Below, in pieces: positions 54,340-64,000 of a stretch of 64,000 bases of DNA. Under the pieces are notes generated by a model, which saw only the letters and a list, made by a program, of their open reading frames with translations, searched no databases and was not told where the DNA came from. Position numbers and translations under genes: made by a program. Source of the stretch: Rapana venosa (taxonomy: Eukaryota; Mollusca; Gastropoda; Neogastropoda; Muricidae); assembly GCA_028751875.1 (NCBI GenBank), contig CM054143.1:65533075-65597074 (forward strand). The letters run 5' to 3'. Every line of letters begins with the position of its first letter. Position 1 is the stretch's first letter.

Positions 54340-54495
54340 TTGCGCACACGTTAATTCCTGTTCCGCTTTACGTAAGAGTAGGCCATTGTGTGCCGGTGGG
54401 AACGGATGACAAAATTTACAAAACCGCATACACACGGGGATTGGATGTAAAAAAGCACATAAGTGCTTATTCCATTATCCTCGAAATAAAAGAAT
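54340..54495 (+). mobile_element. SINE-A, 5'-truncated
   Basis: It starts GCGCACACGTTAATTCCTG and carries 'GAGTAGGCCATTGTGTGCCG', 'GGATTGGATGTAAAAAAGC' and 'TTATCCTCGAAATAAAAGAA', then an A-run. It abuts LINE C tail to tail. Confidence 0.87.
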
Positions 54496-54499
54496 TAAA

Positions 54500-54618
54500 A
54501 AAAAAAAGTAATTTATATAGCGCTGAATCTTGTAAAACAAACAAATCGAAGCGCTTGCACACATATCATTTACACACATGCAACTTTCCTCAAATAACAT
54601 AAGATATTTCAAATTTAT

Positions 54619-54658
<40 letters not shown>

Positions 54659-54689
54659 CACACAAACACAGAGAGAGAGAGAGAGAGGG

Positions 54690-54720
<31 letters not shown>

Positions 54721-57700
54721 AAAGAGAGAGAGAGAGAGGTGGGGGGATGAAGGAGGTGAAGGATGCGTTGAAAAGTAGGAACAAATATGAGGGGAAAGTG
54801 TCAGGTAGGAAATAAGTGCGTTTTGAGGCTGGATTTGAAGGTATCATGTGAAGGCTTTTGGTGAAGTGAAAGAGGGAGGTCATTCCAGGTGGATGGGCCA
54901 GAAACAGAGAAAGAGCGACGGCCAACAGTGGTTTGTTTGAATCTGGGCATTCGAAAGCACAAAGTATCTGCAACTGAGCGAAGGGAACGGGATGGAGTAT
55001 ACAGGTGAAGACGGTTACAGAAATAAGAGGGTGCTGATTTGTGAAGACATTTGAAACAGAGGGTATTGGTCTTATACTTCAGTCTCTGTGAGACAGGCAG
55101 CCAGTGAAAAGATCGCAGAAGAGGAGTGATGTGTTCAGATTTTTTCTTTCTTAAGACCAGTCGAGCTGCTGAGTTTTGTATGCGTTGAAGAGAGTGGATA
55201 GATGATGCTGGAAGGCCAACCAAAAGAGAATTACAATAGTCTAAACGTGAAAGAATGAGAGATGTGACAAGCTTGGAAGTTGCGTCAGTGGACAGATACT
55301 TGCAAATTGCGCTTATGCGTCGTAATTGATGGTAGCAAGACTGGCAGGTCTGGGTGATTAATTTTTTCATAGTGTGTTGTCAAGAACTACTAAATACTTA
55401 ACAGATTTAGACAAAGGAACTGACGTATTGCCGAATTCTATTGAAGTTGTGATGGAGGAAAGTTTATGTTGGGTCCCTATGAGCATGGCTTCGGTTTTAT
55501 CAACATTAAGTTGAACTTGTTCTGAGTCGTCCAGTTTTGAATGTCTTGAAGGCAGTAGGACATATTTGTCAGGAGGGAAGGAAAGTTTTCAACATTATCA
55601 CTGCATTGAAACTGAGTATCATCGGCGTAGAAATGATGATCAGTATGATGGTGGTTTATTATATGTGAGAGTGGAGCAGTATAGAGATTGAAGAGAACAG
55701 GGCCCAGAACTGATCCTTGTGGGACTCCACATTCCAGTTTGACAGGTTCTGATTGAATGTTGTTTACAATAACTTTCTGGAATCGGTCTGTGAGGTATGA
55801 ACTAAACCAGGTGAGGGCTGTGCCATTAATACCAAACGTATTTTGGAGGCGAGAAAGAAGAATTGAGTGATCTATAGTGTCATAGACTGCAGATAAGTCG
55901 AGAAGAGTGAGAAGGGAGATTTTTCCTGCGTCAGAAGCGAGTAGAAGTGTATCTAAAGTGTGGACTAGGGTGGTTTCAATGCTGTGGTTGGGGCGATAGG
56001 CAGATTGAAAAGGGGGAAGGAGATCATTGGAATGAAGGTGACTGTTGAGCTGTTTGAGAACGACTTTTTCTAGTACTTTAGAACAAACGGTAAGTTTGAG
56101 ACAGGTCTATAATTCTTCAGAATGTTGGGATCGAGGTCGTGCTTTTTCAGTAGAGGTGTGACTATTGCGGTTTTAATAGCTGATGGAAAATTTCCTGACA
56201 GAAGAGATGAGTTTACTATTTTAGTGATAACAGGTATAATTTGTGGAAGGCATTGCGAGAACATAGGAGCAGGTATGGGATCAAGGTCGCATGATTTTAT
56301 AGTCATTTCCTTCAGAATTGTCGTGATTTCTTTTTCACTTGTGGCATGGAAGGAGAAGTGAGGAGTGCCAGTAAACTGGGGATCAGGAGGCGCAGGGTGG
56401 AAATGAGCCTGATCCAGTCTGGAGCGGATGTTGCGGACTTTGTCTGAAAAGAAGGCAGAAAAGATGAAGGGAAGTTCAGACAGGCTGTGGGTGGTAGGCA
56501 AAGGAGCTGATTTTGCAGATCCAAGGAGATTTGAGGTGAGGGGAAAAAGAGATCTTATGGATGTAGCACAGAGAATTTGGGAAGAGTAGTAGTTTGTTTT
56601 TGCTGAATGGATTAAGTGTTTGACTTTATTTGTTTTCGGAAAAGCTGTTTGTTGATTTTGGTTTTTGACTTCCGCCACTGCCGTTCTAGTTGCCGGCGTT
56701 TGCGCTTCGCTATCAAGATGTCTTGGGTATACCATGGCGCACAGGGTCTGTCAGGTAGGAGATGGTCAGTAGGAGGTGCATGCTCGTCAAGCAATTGGCG
56801 GAGGACAGTGTTATAGTGTTCAGCGAGGTCAGTGTGGTCAGAGGTTTGTGAAAAGCGTTCGGTAGCTTGTGAAGAGAAGGTTTGAATGTCTAAGGCCTTA
56901 AGATAGCGACGAGTAACTTATTTCTTCTTTCTGACAGGTTTTGTGATGTTAAGGTGGAAAAGAATGGCAGAGTGATCAGAATGCAGTTCATCGGTGACAT
57001 AAACAGATGTGACAAGATTAAATGAAGCATTAGTGATCAGCCAGTCTAAAAATGACCAGATCTGTGTGTTGCTTCGTTTACCAGTTGGGAGAGAGAATGG
57101 TTGGACAGAGAAAGACGCTTGACATCTGGAGAGGATTGGTTATCGAAATGAAAGTTGAAGTCACCAAGAATTATTAGTTTACTGGGAGAGAGGCTGTAAT
57201 GGTCGAGGAGTGACTGGAATTCTTGATGAAAAAGAGATGTCAGGTTGTTCTTACGGCTAGGAGGTGGGCGGTAAAGGCAACAGAACGTAATAGAGTGGCC
57301 AGGTAGGTTGAGATTGATTTCGCAAACTTCAAAAGATTCGTGTGAGAATGGAAAGTTGTGACTGAAAGAAAGAGCTGGTTCCAACATGTCTTTGAAGATG
57401 ATGGCAACCCCACCTCCTCGAGAGAGTCGGGGAATAGAAATAGTTTTATATCCTGGAGGAGTCGGCTGTTTTATTTTTGGCTCTGGCCATGTGGTTTAGC
57501 CAAGTTTCGTTGAGGAAGGTTAAGTCAATGGTTTTTTCAGAGATAAAATCAGAAATGATGTCGGCTTTTCCATTTGGACAGACAGACTGCACATTGAACA
57601 AACAAACTTGGAGATCTGAAGGAGGAGGAGAGGATGAAGATGAAAGTGGTGAGTTTGGACAAGAATCAGAGGATGAAGGCGATGGTGGAGATGCAGCTAG

Positions 57701-58250
57701 TGGAAGGACAGACAAAAGTTGGGATGGTGAATTGGGAGTAGAAGATGGCGAAAGAACTGTGCTAATCAGGGGATTCGGCGTTTGACACAACATCATGATG
57801 CACATCATCATCGGAACAAAAAATATTGTCAGAAATCAAACAACAGAAGAAACGAAAGCTGAAGAAACGGGTGGAGGGCAGCGTGGGGAATTAGCGTTGT
57901 CAGGGGTTACAGAAGTGACGTCAGAGGTGAGGGGGGAGACAGGGAGAGGGAAGCCTACCACTGGCGATGACGCACACCTGCCCGTGTTCCCCGTCTGATT
58001 TTGCGGCGATGGATGCCCAAGTTTCGTATATGTTGCATTATCTCCGGAGCAAGTGTGTATTGATTTTGACAAAACTCAGATTTTGAAGGATGGAGTTCAC
58101 ATAACAGTATTGTTCTTATGTCGGCACATGTTACAGCCATGTTTGCCAATTGACAAACTCTGGAGGTTGATGGTGGGGCAACGTGAACCACGTGCAAAAC
58201 TTCACCGGGCAGCAGGGTCAGAGTGAAGTGGGTCACAGAGACCAGCACAT
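54500..58250 (-). mobile_element. CR1/L2-type LINE copy C, nearly full-length
   Basis: The most complete LINE in the window. From the 5' end on the minus strand: a region around 58,000 with a basic 'RRKIRRGTRAGVR' motif; 57,600-57,490 'LQVCLFNVQSVCPNGKADII' and 'FLNETWL' (start of the APE-type endonuclease); 57,387-57,046 with 'SKLIILGDFNFHFD'; 56,735-56,070 linker and RT start ('KNYRPVSNLPF'); 'HHFYADDTQFQ' at about 55,620; and 55,370-54,801 C-terminal domain ('SFHWLPVSQRLKYKTNTLC'). The 3' UTR has (CA)n and (GA)n, then the tail box. Frameshifts break it into at least five pieces. Copy B belongs to the same subfamily. Confidence 0.9.
54618..54748. repeat. (CA)n and (GA)n inside LINE copy C 3' UTR
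   Basis: CA run at 54,620-54,658, then GA-rich to about 54,740. Confidence 0.93.
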
Positions 58251-58254
58251 AAAG

Positions 58255-58790
58255 ATAAACACAACTCGTGAAGACAACTGAATTTTTTGAAAAATCAACT
58301 TGAAGATGAAAATTTTAAATTGAAATATTTCGAAAATTTAATAATATCAAGCAAAAATATTCTGACCGTAGAATTCAGGGAGTAAACACAAACATGAGGA
58401 TATAAAAATTTCCAGACAGGACCAGGTAGAAACACACACAATAAGCACTCAAACACAAGAGATACACGCTGTGCTGCCACGAGGCGCAAAGGTGAGCAGA
58501 CATACACACTATAGTGTACTTTGGCTGGATTTGAATGAACGAATCGGTGATCAAGGCAGGAGATTTTAGGCAAGGCCTAGTCTTAAACAAGTTCTTTGTA
58601 AACATACGCACATGATAACACTCAACAGAATATGAAAGTCGATGACACACTAGTAAAGAGAAACCCACACAAAATACTAAGTAAAACACTAATCTTAAAA
58701 TCGAATATACTCATATAACTATTAATTTACTCATTTGAACGCACACAGAGACACATAAAAACACAGACACACATACATACACACACGCAC

Positions 58791-58835
<45 letters not shown>

Positions 58836-59365
58836 TCGTAACGAGAGTTCACTGTATGAAATTCGGGCTGCTCCTCCCGGGAAAAAGGTATCGCCACAAG
58901 AGCAGCGCTACAAAGTATTTTTTTCTGTTCCTGTTGCATGTGTATCATTAAAGAATAAGAATATCCACCCTCATAACGAATAATGATAAAAAAAAATATA
59001 AAGAAATGAAAACAATACCTAGCCATTACATCATCAATAAATGATAATAAAAAACCAAAAGAACACACACACATACATACATATATGTGAGTGAATGCAT
59101 AACGCATTTTACCATATGCAATTAATCAATATTCATTCCTACTTAAAGGCAATCAAACAATTGATACTAATAACAATAGAACAAAACAACAAGACAAAGC
59201 TAAAACTTTAGTTTGGGGACATTAGAAATTTGTTTACTTTTTTTATTTTAAAGTTTTGTAAGGAATTGGTATTTTGCAGCTGTGCTGGAAGAGAAAAATG
59301 GGCAGGAGAAAGCTTAAGCTGGATTTTTATAGATCAGTTTGAGGGCGTGGAAGATCAAATTTCTG
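58255..59365. other. Intergenic or LINE C 5' flank; CA repeat
   Basis: CA/TACA repeat lies at 58,740-58,832. A short SINE-B-like piece, inverted ('CGCCACAAGAGCAGCGC'), lies at 58,893-58,912. No gene is recognised. Confidence 0.5.
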
Positions 59366-59369
59366 ACAG

Positions 59370-59790
59370 GTAGGTTGGTTTAGAACTTTTGACCGACTTG
59401 CCAAGAGTGCCACGAAAAAGATCTCGTCTACCATGCCATGCACAGATCTGAAACCTAAAAGCGAACGTTACTCACAGTACCACTGGCAAGAGGACTAGCA
59501 TGCTCAGACCAACAACAAACTGTTCCAGATTCGCCCTTCCTCTGTGAGCCAAAAACAGAAGGGAAGCAACAGTGCTCACCAGGCTATACACGGGTCATTC
59601 TCATATCACCCACCTTCATTTGCTTAAAGGAGAGGGAACGCATGGTGTGAGATTTGTGATGTGTGAATAACCATCAAGCATTGCTTCTGGAGTGTCGAGT
59701 TGTCCAGGATATCAGGCACAACAAGCATTTTACTGCGGACTCCCTTATTGTCCTTGCCGCGATGTTCCACTGGACAACAGTTTTAACTTC
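59370..59790 (+). mobile_element. RNase H-type LINE 3' coding fragment
   Basis: The plus strand reads 'REATVLTRLYTGHSHITHLH' then LLKGE, the post-RNase H signature (e.vvl.RLriGHt.lTH.yLL). It is followed in another frame by a degenerate knuckle ('ITIKHCFWSVELSRISGTT'). Upstream linker 'RLARVPRKRSRLPC' matches the 52.98 kb copy. Confidence 0.65.
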
Positions 59791-59819
59791 TAGAGGAAAT
59801 CGGGCATTCCCCATCTGAT

Positions 59820-60235
59820 AAAATGATAATAATAATAATAATAACAACAACAACAACAATAATAATAATAATAAAGGAAGTGATATGTAGAGTTTTGTGT
59901 ACGTTGAAGGGAGTGGATTGATGATGCTGGCAGACCAGCCAAAAGAGAATTGCAATAGTCCAGACCTGAAAGAATGAGAGACGTGATTAGTTTGGATGTT
60001 GCATCTGTGGACAGGTACTTTCGAATTGCACTAATACGCCCGCCGTAATTGATAGTAGCACGACTGGCAGGTGTGGGTGATGAATTTGTGCATAGAGAGT
60101 GTGTTATCAATAATGACCCCTAGACGAAAGGCGAGAGGGAGGTCATTCCACATAGATGGATCAGAAATAAAGATCAACGGGCAATGATGAATTGTTTGAA
60201 TCTGGATGTTTGTATAAAATGATACACTAATAATG
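59820..60235 (-). mobile_element. CR1/L2-type LINE fragment D, rearranged
   Basis: The minus strand gives 'RISAIRKYLSTDATSKLITS' and 'LDYCNSLLAGLPASSIHSLQ' (60,040-59,900). The far C-terminal segment ('MWNDLPLAFR', about 60,150) lies upstream of them instead of downstream. AAT/AAC triplets at 59,827-59,873 form an apparent tail directly inside coding sequence. Confidence 0.7.
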
Positions 60236-60239
60236 ATAA

Positions 60240-60790
60240 TCACCCATCACCATTAAGAGCAACAACAGAACAATAACAAACCAGGCTATGGAATAGGATA
60301 GGGAGAGAAAGGCAAGACAACAAGCAAGGAAACAGGAAAGTGATAATAATAATAATTTTTAAAAAACCCACAATGATACAAACCCCAATCTTTACATGAT
60401 AACAAAAAGCAAAAGCCAGCAACCAACTAGACTATCAAACAAAAATAAGTACAATAATAATAGTACTAGTAATGCCACCACTAACAACAACAAAAGTAAC
60501 ATCCATAAAAAACCTGTTGAATTGGACTAGAGAGAAGGCATGGATAAAACAGCGTCACAAGATCTAGCCATCATGTCAACCATTTGCTTTCCGTTGTTGT
60601 CAAACTTGCAGATTATACACATGTGTATATAGATTACTCTTGCGCTTACATTAACATTAGCAAATCAAAAATGTATCTGTCTCTCTCCCGACCACCCTCC
60701 CCTCTCTTCAACGCACACTGTATACAACATTGTAATAATTCATGTCACAGAAAATCACACCTGAAAGGCATTTAGGGGAATCAGAAAGTG
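60240..60790. other. No gene recognised
   Basis: A-rich intergenic sequence. Confidence 0.55.
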
Positions 60791-60798
60791 CTGATGCA

Positions 60799-60864
<66 letters not shown>

Positions 60865-61740
60865 TCTTTTCGGGAAGAGGAGGGGAATCGTAGTTGATTT
60901 TGTAGAAGAGGTACCACGGAAAAACTGTGAAGTAGAAGGAGGGGCAGGTTATGTGTGGCTAGGTTATTGGAAATAGAATTAAATGGACAGCATTTAAAAG
61001 AGCGGATTTTTTTTGTGGGGGGGTATGGCTTAGTTAGGGCTAGCTTATTCATTAGTTTATCTGCTAGGTTCTTTTGGGAGAGAGGGGATAGAATATGTGT
61101 GGCTTAATTAAGGGGAATAGAAAAAAGGCTAGCGCATGAAAGAGCAGGTAAAATCTCACGTGAGTTTATTTGGGGATAATAACATAACTATCTTGGTTCA
61201 TAATTTTATATTGGGTTCTTTTGGAAACGGAGGTGATTTTTCAAAAACACGGTAGATCGGAAATTGCTGATTTCAGAGCTAAAAAGTTGTAATGAAAAAT
61301 GGGAAAATGCAAGGCATAAACAAGAAATAAGTGTACCTTTGGGCGTGTCCCTTCGTTTATCTACTTTCGGTTCTTTTGGAAACACCCACAGCCTATCTAA
61401 AAACAAAGGAAGCCTGCCGAAACCACTAAACTGCTTCCAGAATGGAAAAAGTGTCATAAAAATTCCAATGAGTGAGTGAAGCAACAGAAAGGACTATGGC
61501 TTTTTGATAGGAGGGGTGATTTGTGATGTAATGAAATCTTCCAAACCATTGTGTCGGAAACTAGGTACCATTGTGTCTATGTGCCATTGTGTCCACATGC
61601 ATGCATGCATGCAGACAGGCAGACAAGCCAGCTGACGGACAGCCCTTTCCCAGTTACTAATGTTAATTGCTAACATTAACCTTTACACTAACCTTTATTT
61701 CTTAACCTGGCCCACATGTGGACACAAAAGGCAGGTGGAT

Positions 61741-61946
61741 ATAATAATAATAATAATAATAATAAATGGAACTTATATAGCGCTATATCTTGCAAAGACA
61801 AATCAAAGCGCATGCATTCAACCTGATCTTACACAGTCATGCAACCAATGACAAATAATGAATAGTTTAAACAGATAATATTACAAACATGGTAGCTGCA
61901 GACCAAATCTATGAAATAAAATTTCAATAGTCAAATGTTTTTCAAA

Positions 61947-61983
<37 letters not shown>

Positions 61984-62367
61984 TCAAACAAGTCATATAC
62001 TTTAGCAGGGTGATAGGACATGGGTTAGTGAAGGTGGGATAGTTCTTATATGAAACAGGAGGGGGGAAATCTTAGGTTTGAAATAAATATGTCTTGAGGG
62101 TGGATTTAAAAGTGTCGTAACTAGGTTTCTGGCGAAGAGAGAGAGGGAGCTCATTCCAGGTCGATGGACCCGAAATAGAGAAAGAGCAGCGGCCAACGGC
62201 GGATTGGTTGAATCTAGGTATTCGTAGCCACAAGGTATCTGCAGCAGAGCGGAGGGAACGTGAAGGAGTGTACAGGTGAAGACATTCACAGAGGTAGGCA
62301 GGTGCTGTTTTATGGAGACATTTGTAACAGAGGGTACTGATCTTATAGTTTACTCTCTGTGGCAGAG
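61741..62367 (-). mobile_element. CR1/L2-type LINE copy E, 5'-truncated
   Basis: (AAT)n tail at 61,741-61,766, tail box 'AGCGCTATATCTTGCAAAGA', 3' UTR with CA repeat at 61,951-61,978, then coding 'YKCLHKTAPAYLCECLHLYT' and 'STWNELPLSLRQKPSYDTFK' on the minus strand. It closely resembles copy A. Both borders are fixed by comparison with block copy 1. Confidence 0.9.
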
Positions 62368-62629
62368 AGTACTCGTGGTACAAGACCTGACACAAAAACA
62401 AACCTATTTTTGGTTTTTGCGTTTTTAAGTGTGGAGGAGTATGGGGGTGTTTTAGGGGGAAAGGATGTTAGAGAGAAGGACGGGATGGATAGAGAGCAGT
62501 ATGTGGGAAGGGCATAAGAGAAGTTATGGCCATGTCGTCTGTGTGAGTGAGTGTGAGAGCAAGAAATGGGAATGGGCAAACATGTTTTAAAAAAATGATT
62601 TTTGTAAGAGGGGAAATGTTCTAGATAAA

Positions 62630-62893
62630 TAACAATAGTGTGCTTTAGTGCACGTAAAAGAACCCACGGCACCAAGAGAGTTGTCCCTGGCGAAGCTCTG
62701 TAGAAAAAGCCACTCAGCTAGAAAACTAAATAGTTGCAGACAGGAAAAGAACAAAAATGGGATGCTTTTGAGGCGACGCGCTCTCCCCAGGAAGAGCAGC
62801 CGAATATCACGAATATCACGCAGATAAAGCTGCCGTGACTTAAAGTGTTTACAATACAATACAATACAATACAATACAATACAATACTTATTC
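62630..62893 (+). mobile_element. SINE-B with (ATACA)n tail
   Basis: Core 'AAAGAACCCACGGCACCAAG' and 'GAGTTGTCCCTGGCGAAGCT', then 'GAGGCGACGCGCTCTCCCCA', 'GCTGCCGTGACTTAAAGTG' and seven ATACA units at 62,850-62,886. The tRNA head is missing. Block copy 1 lacks it. Confidence 0.87.
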
Positions 62894-62947
62894 AGATATT
62901 AAAAGTTGGGTTTAGTGGGAAATACAGTTATCAGGATGATTATTTTT

Positions 62948-62970
62948 GTGTGCGCGCGCGCGCGCGCGCG

Positions 62971-63001
<31 letters not shown>

Positions 63002-63022
63002 TGGTGTGTGTGTGTGTGTGTG
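62948..63022. repeat. (CG)n(TG)n tract
   Basis: Alternating purine-pyrimidine: CG repeat at about 62,953-62,985, continuous with (GT)n to 63,022. Confidence 0.95.
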
Positions 63023-63150
63023 AGGGATAGATAGATGGAAAGATAGATAGTTTGCATACCGACATACATGCATGAATGCATAAAAGGACGGAAGTATATG
63101 TAAACTTATTCTTTCATTTTTAATGTTTGCATTGTGTTTAGATAAGATGA

Positions 63151-63535
63151 TTAAAAAAAAATCTTTTTTAATGCAAACATTTTACATATAAAATGCAACA
63201 TAGGCACTCATGGGAACATAAACATTAAAGCCATGAGACATTCAACAATCAGCATTTATGGATAGATGTGAACAAACTCTTCAATGTAGACGGTTATCAT
63301 AGCAAGGAAGAATACTCCAATGAGTTTGCAAAATTCTCATAAGTTTGTAAGATTTTCTCATACATAGTGTGATACGTTTCGACTACAATTGGTTCAAATG
63401 CACTCCAAGTATTGTGAAAGTATGTCGCTTTACCACTTATTCTTGCATTAATTTTTTGATTGCATATTTAGCTTTTAGATGGTTTTGAAATCATACATAT
63501 TAGGTCCCCATAATCCTATAGTTTTAGGAGTCGAG
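63151..63535. other. No gene recognised
   Basis: AT-rich DNA. Confidence 0.55.
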
Positions 63536-63537
63536 CT

Positions 63538-63748
63538 CAAGACCTACTTTCTTAGGCAGCATATTTAGTGTCGCCCATCTCCTCTCCCTCGCTGCTTTAC
63601 CTTCCCTGACCCTAAAGAGGCAGGAACCCATTTACAGCTGGTGAACTGGGAATCCGTACTAAGCCAAGGCGCAACGTCACCCATCCAACGCTCGACGCTG
63701 CTTAACTGTGGTGGGAAAGCGATCTCTCGCACTGACTATCCTCCCCTA
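63538..63748 (-). mobile_element. SINE-C copy 3, degraded
   Basis: The plus strand holds 'CCATCTCCTCTCCCTCGCTG', CCTGACCCTAAAGAGGCAGG, 'CGTCACCCATCCAACGCTCG' and ACGCTGCTTAAC. Compared with the 23.5 kb copy the 5S-like region has lost about nine bases, and the tRNA-like start is decayed. Confidence 0.75.
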
Positions 63749-63749
63749 T

Positions 63750-64000
63750 TGGGATTTTTAAATCTTTTTTCACTAAATATTTAGTTTACCAAACATTAAA
63801 ATAAAATCCAATGTATCATTTGTTTCTAGATCTTGACAACTCCAAATTTACCAGTTTTCGTAACTCTTAAAAATATTTGTAATTGTATTCACAAGTGCTC
63901 AACAGATTCCAAAAAGTGCAAAGTCACAGCCCCTTAAAAAGTTAATAAGATCTCGTTCCTTCCGACAAATGAACTTGTACACAATATGTTACACCATACA
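63750..64000. other. No gene recognised
   Basis: AT-rich DNA to the end of the window. Confidence 0.5.

Larger units (their letters stand above)
60795..63150 (+). repeat. Duplicated block, copy 2 (filled sites)
   Basis: Same order and orientation as 42,255-43,860, beginning with (GT)n at 60,799-60,862. It is interrupted by a LINE at 61,741-62,367 and by SINE-B at about 62,630-62,890. Outside these the two blocks align throughout, with substitutions and small indels. Confidence 0.85.

Overview
This is repeat-rich animal nuclear DNA, not bacterial sequence. It has spliced exons with GT/AG boundaries and a family-recognisable animal membrane transporter gene. It also holds many LINE and SINE copies, very long CA-type simple repeats and several minisatellites. 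The SINE bodies (the 'GTAGGCCATTGTGTGCCGG' type and the 'AAAGAACCCACGGCAACAAG' type with an ATACA tail) look to me like those of mollusc genomes, so a mollusc, probably a gastropod, is my best guess. That is an inference from memory of such repeats, not a search result.

Layout. 1-12,000: microsatellites, a 1.2 kb G-free CA satellite, scattered SINE pieces and one antisense 5'-truncated LINE (8.87-10.35 kb). 12,921-22,604: a four-coding-exon gene on the + strand for a 12-TM SLC45-type (MFS, proton-coupled sugar transporter-like) protein. Its introns hold a 38-bp minisatellite, a 1.5 kb G-free CA satellite, a 44-bp minisatellite, SINEs and an antisense 253-residue ORF. 22,600-30,600: minisatellite fields (23-, about 30-, 51- and 60-bp units), a SINE with a chimeric tRNA/5S rRNA promoter, and two small gene starts that I infer from start codon, promoter-like motif and splice sites (23.7 kb minus, 30.05 kb plus). 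31-34.3 kb: a cluster of nested and abutting SINEs. 34.3-37.9 kb: nothing recognisable. 37.9-44.8 kb: fragments of three further non-LTR families and the first copy of a 1.6 kb duplicated block. 47.5-52.15 kb: a Tx1/L1-type LINE (minus) split by a CR1/L2-type LINE (plus). 52.4-53.65 kb: pieces of RNase H-type and CR1-like LINEs. 54.5-58.25 kb: a nearly full-length but frameshifted CR1/L2-type LINE. 59.4-63.75 kb: more LINE pieces and the second copy of the duplicated block, filled by a LINE and a SINE that the first copy lacks.

The only confident host gene is the SLC45-like transporter. No reverse transcriptase copy is intact: all are truncated or frameshifted. The most informative structures are (i) the paired 42/61 kb blocks with empty and filled insertion sites, (ii) the tRNA/5S chimeric SINE, (iii) CA/GT microsatellites carried inside the LINE 3' UTR in five copies, and (iv) nested insertions that give a relative order of element activity. 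Most long 'ORFs' in the CA satellites and minisatellites are stop-free repeats, not genes.
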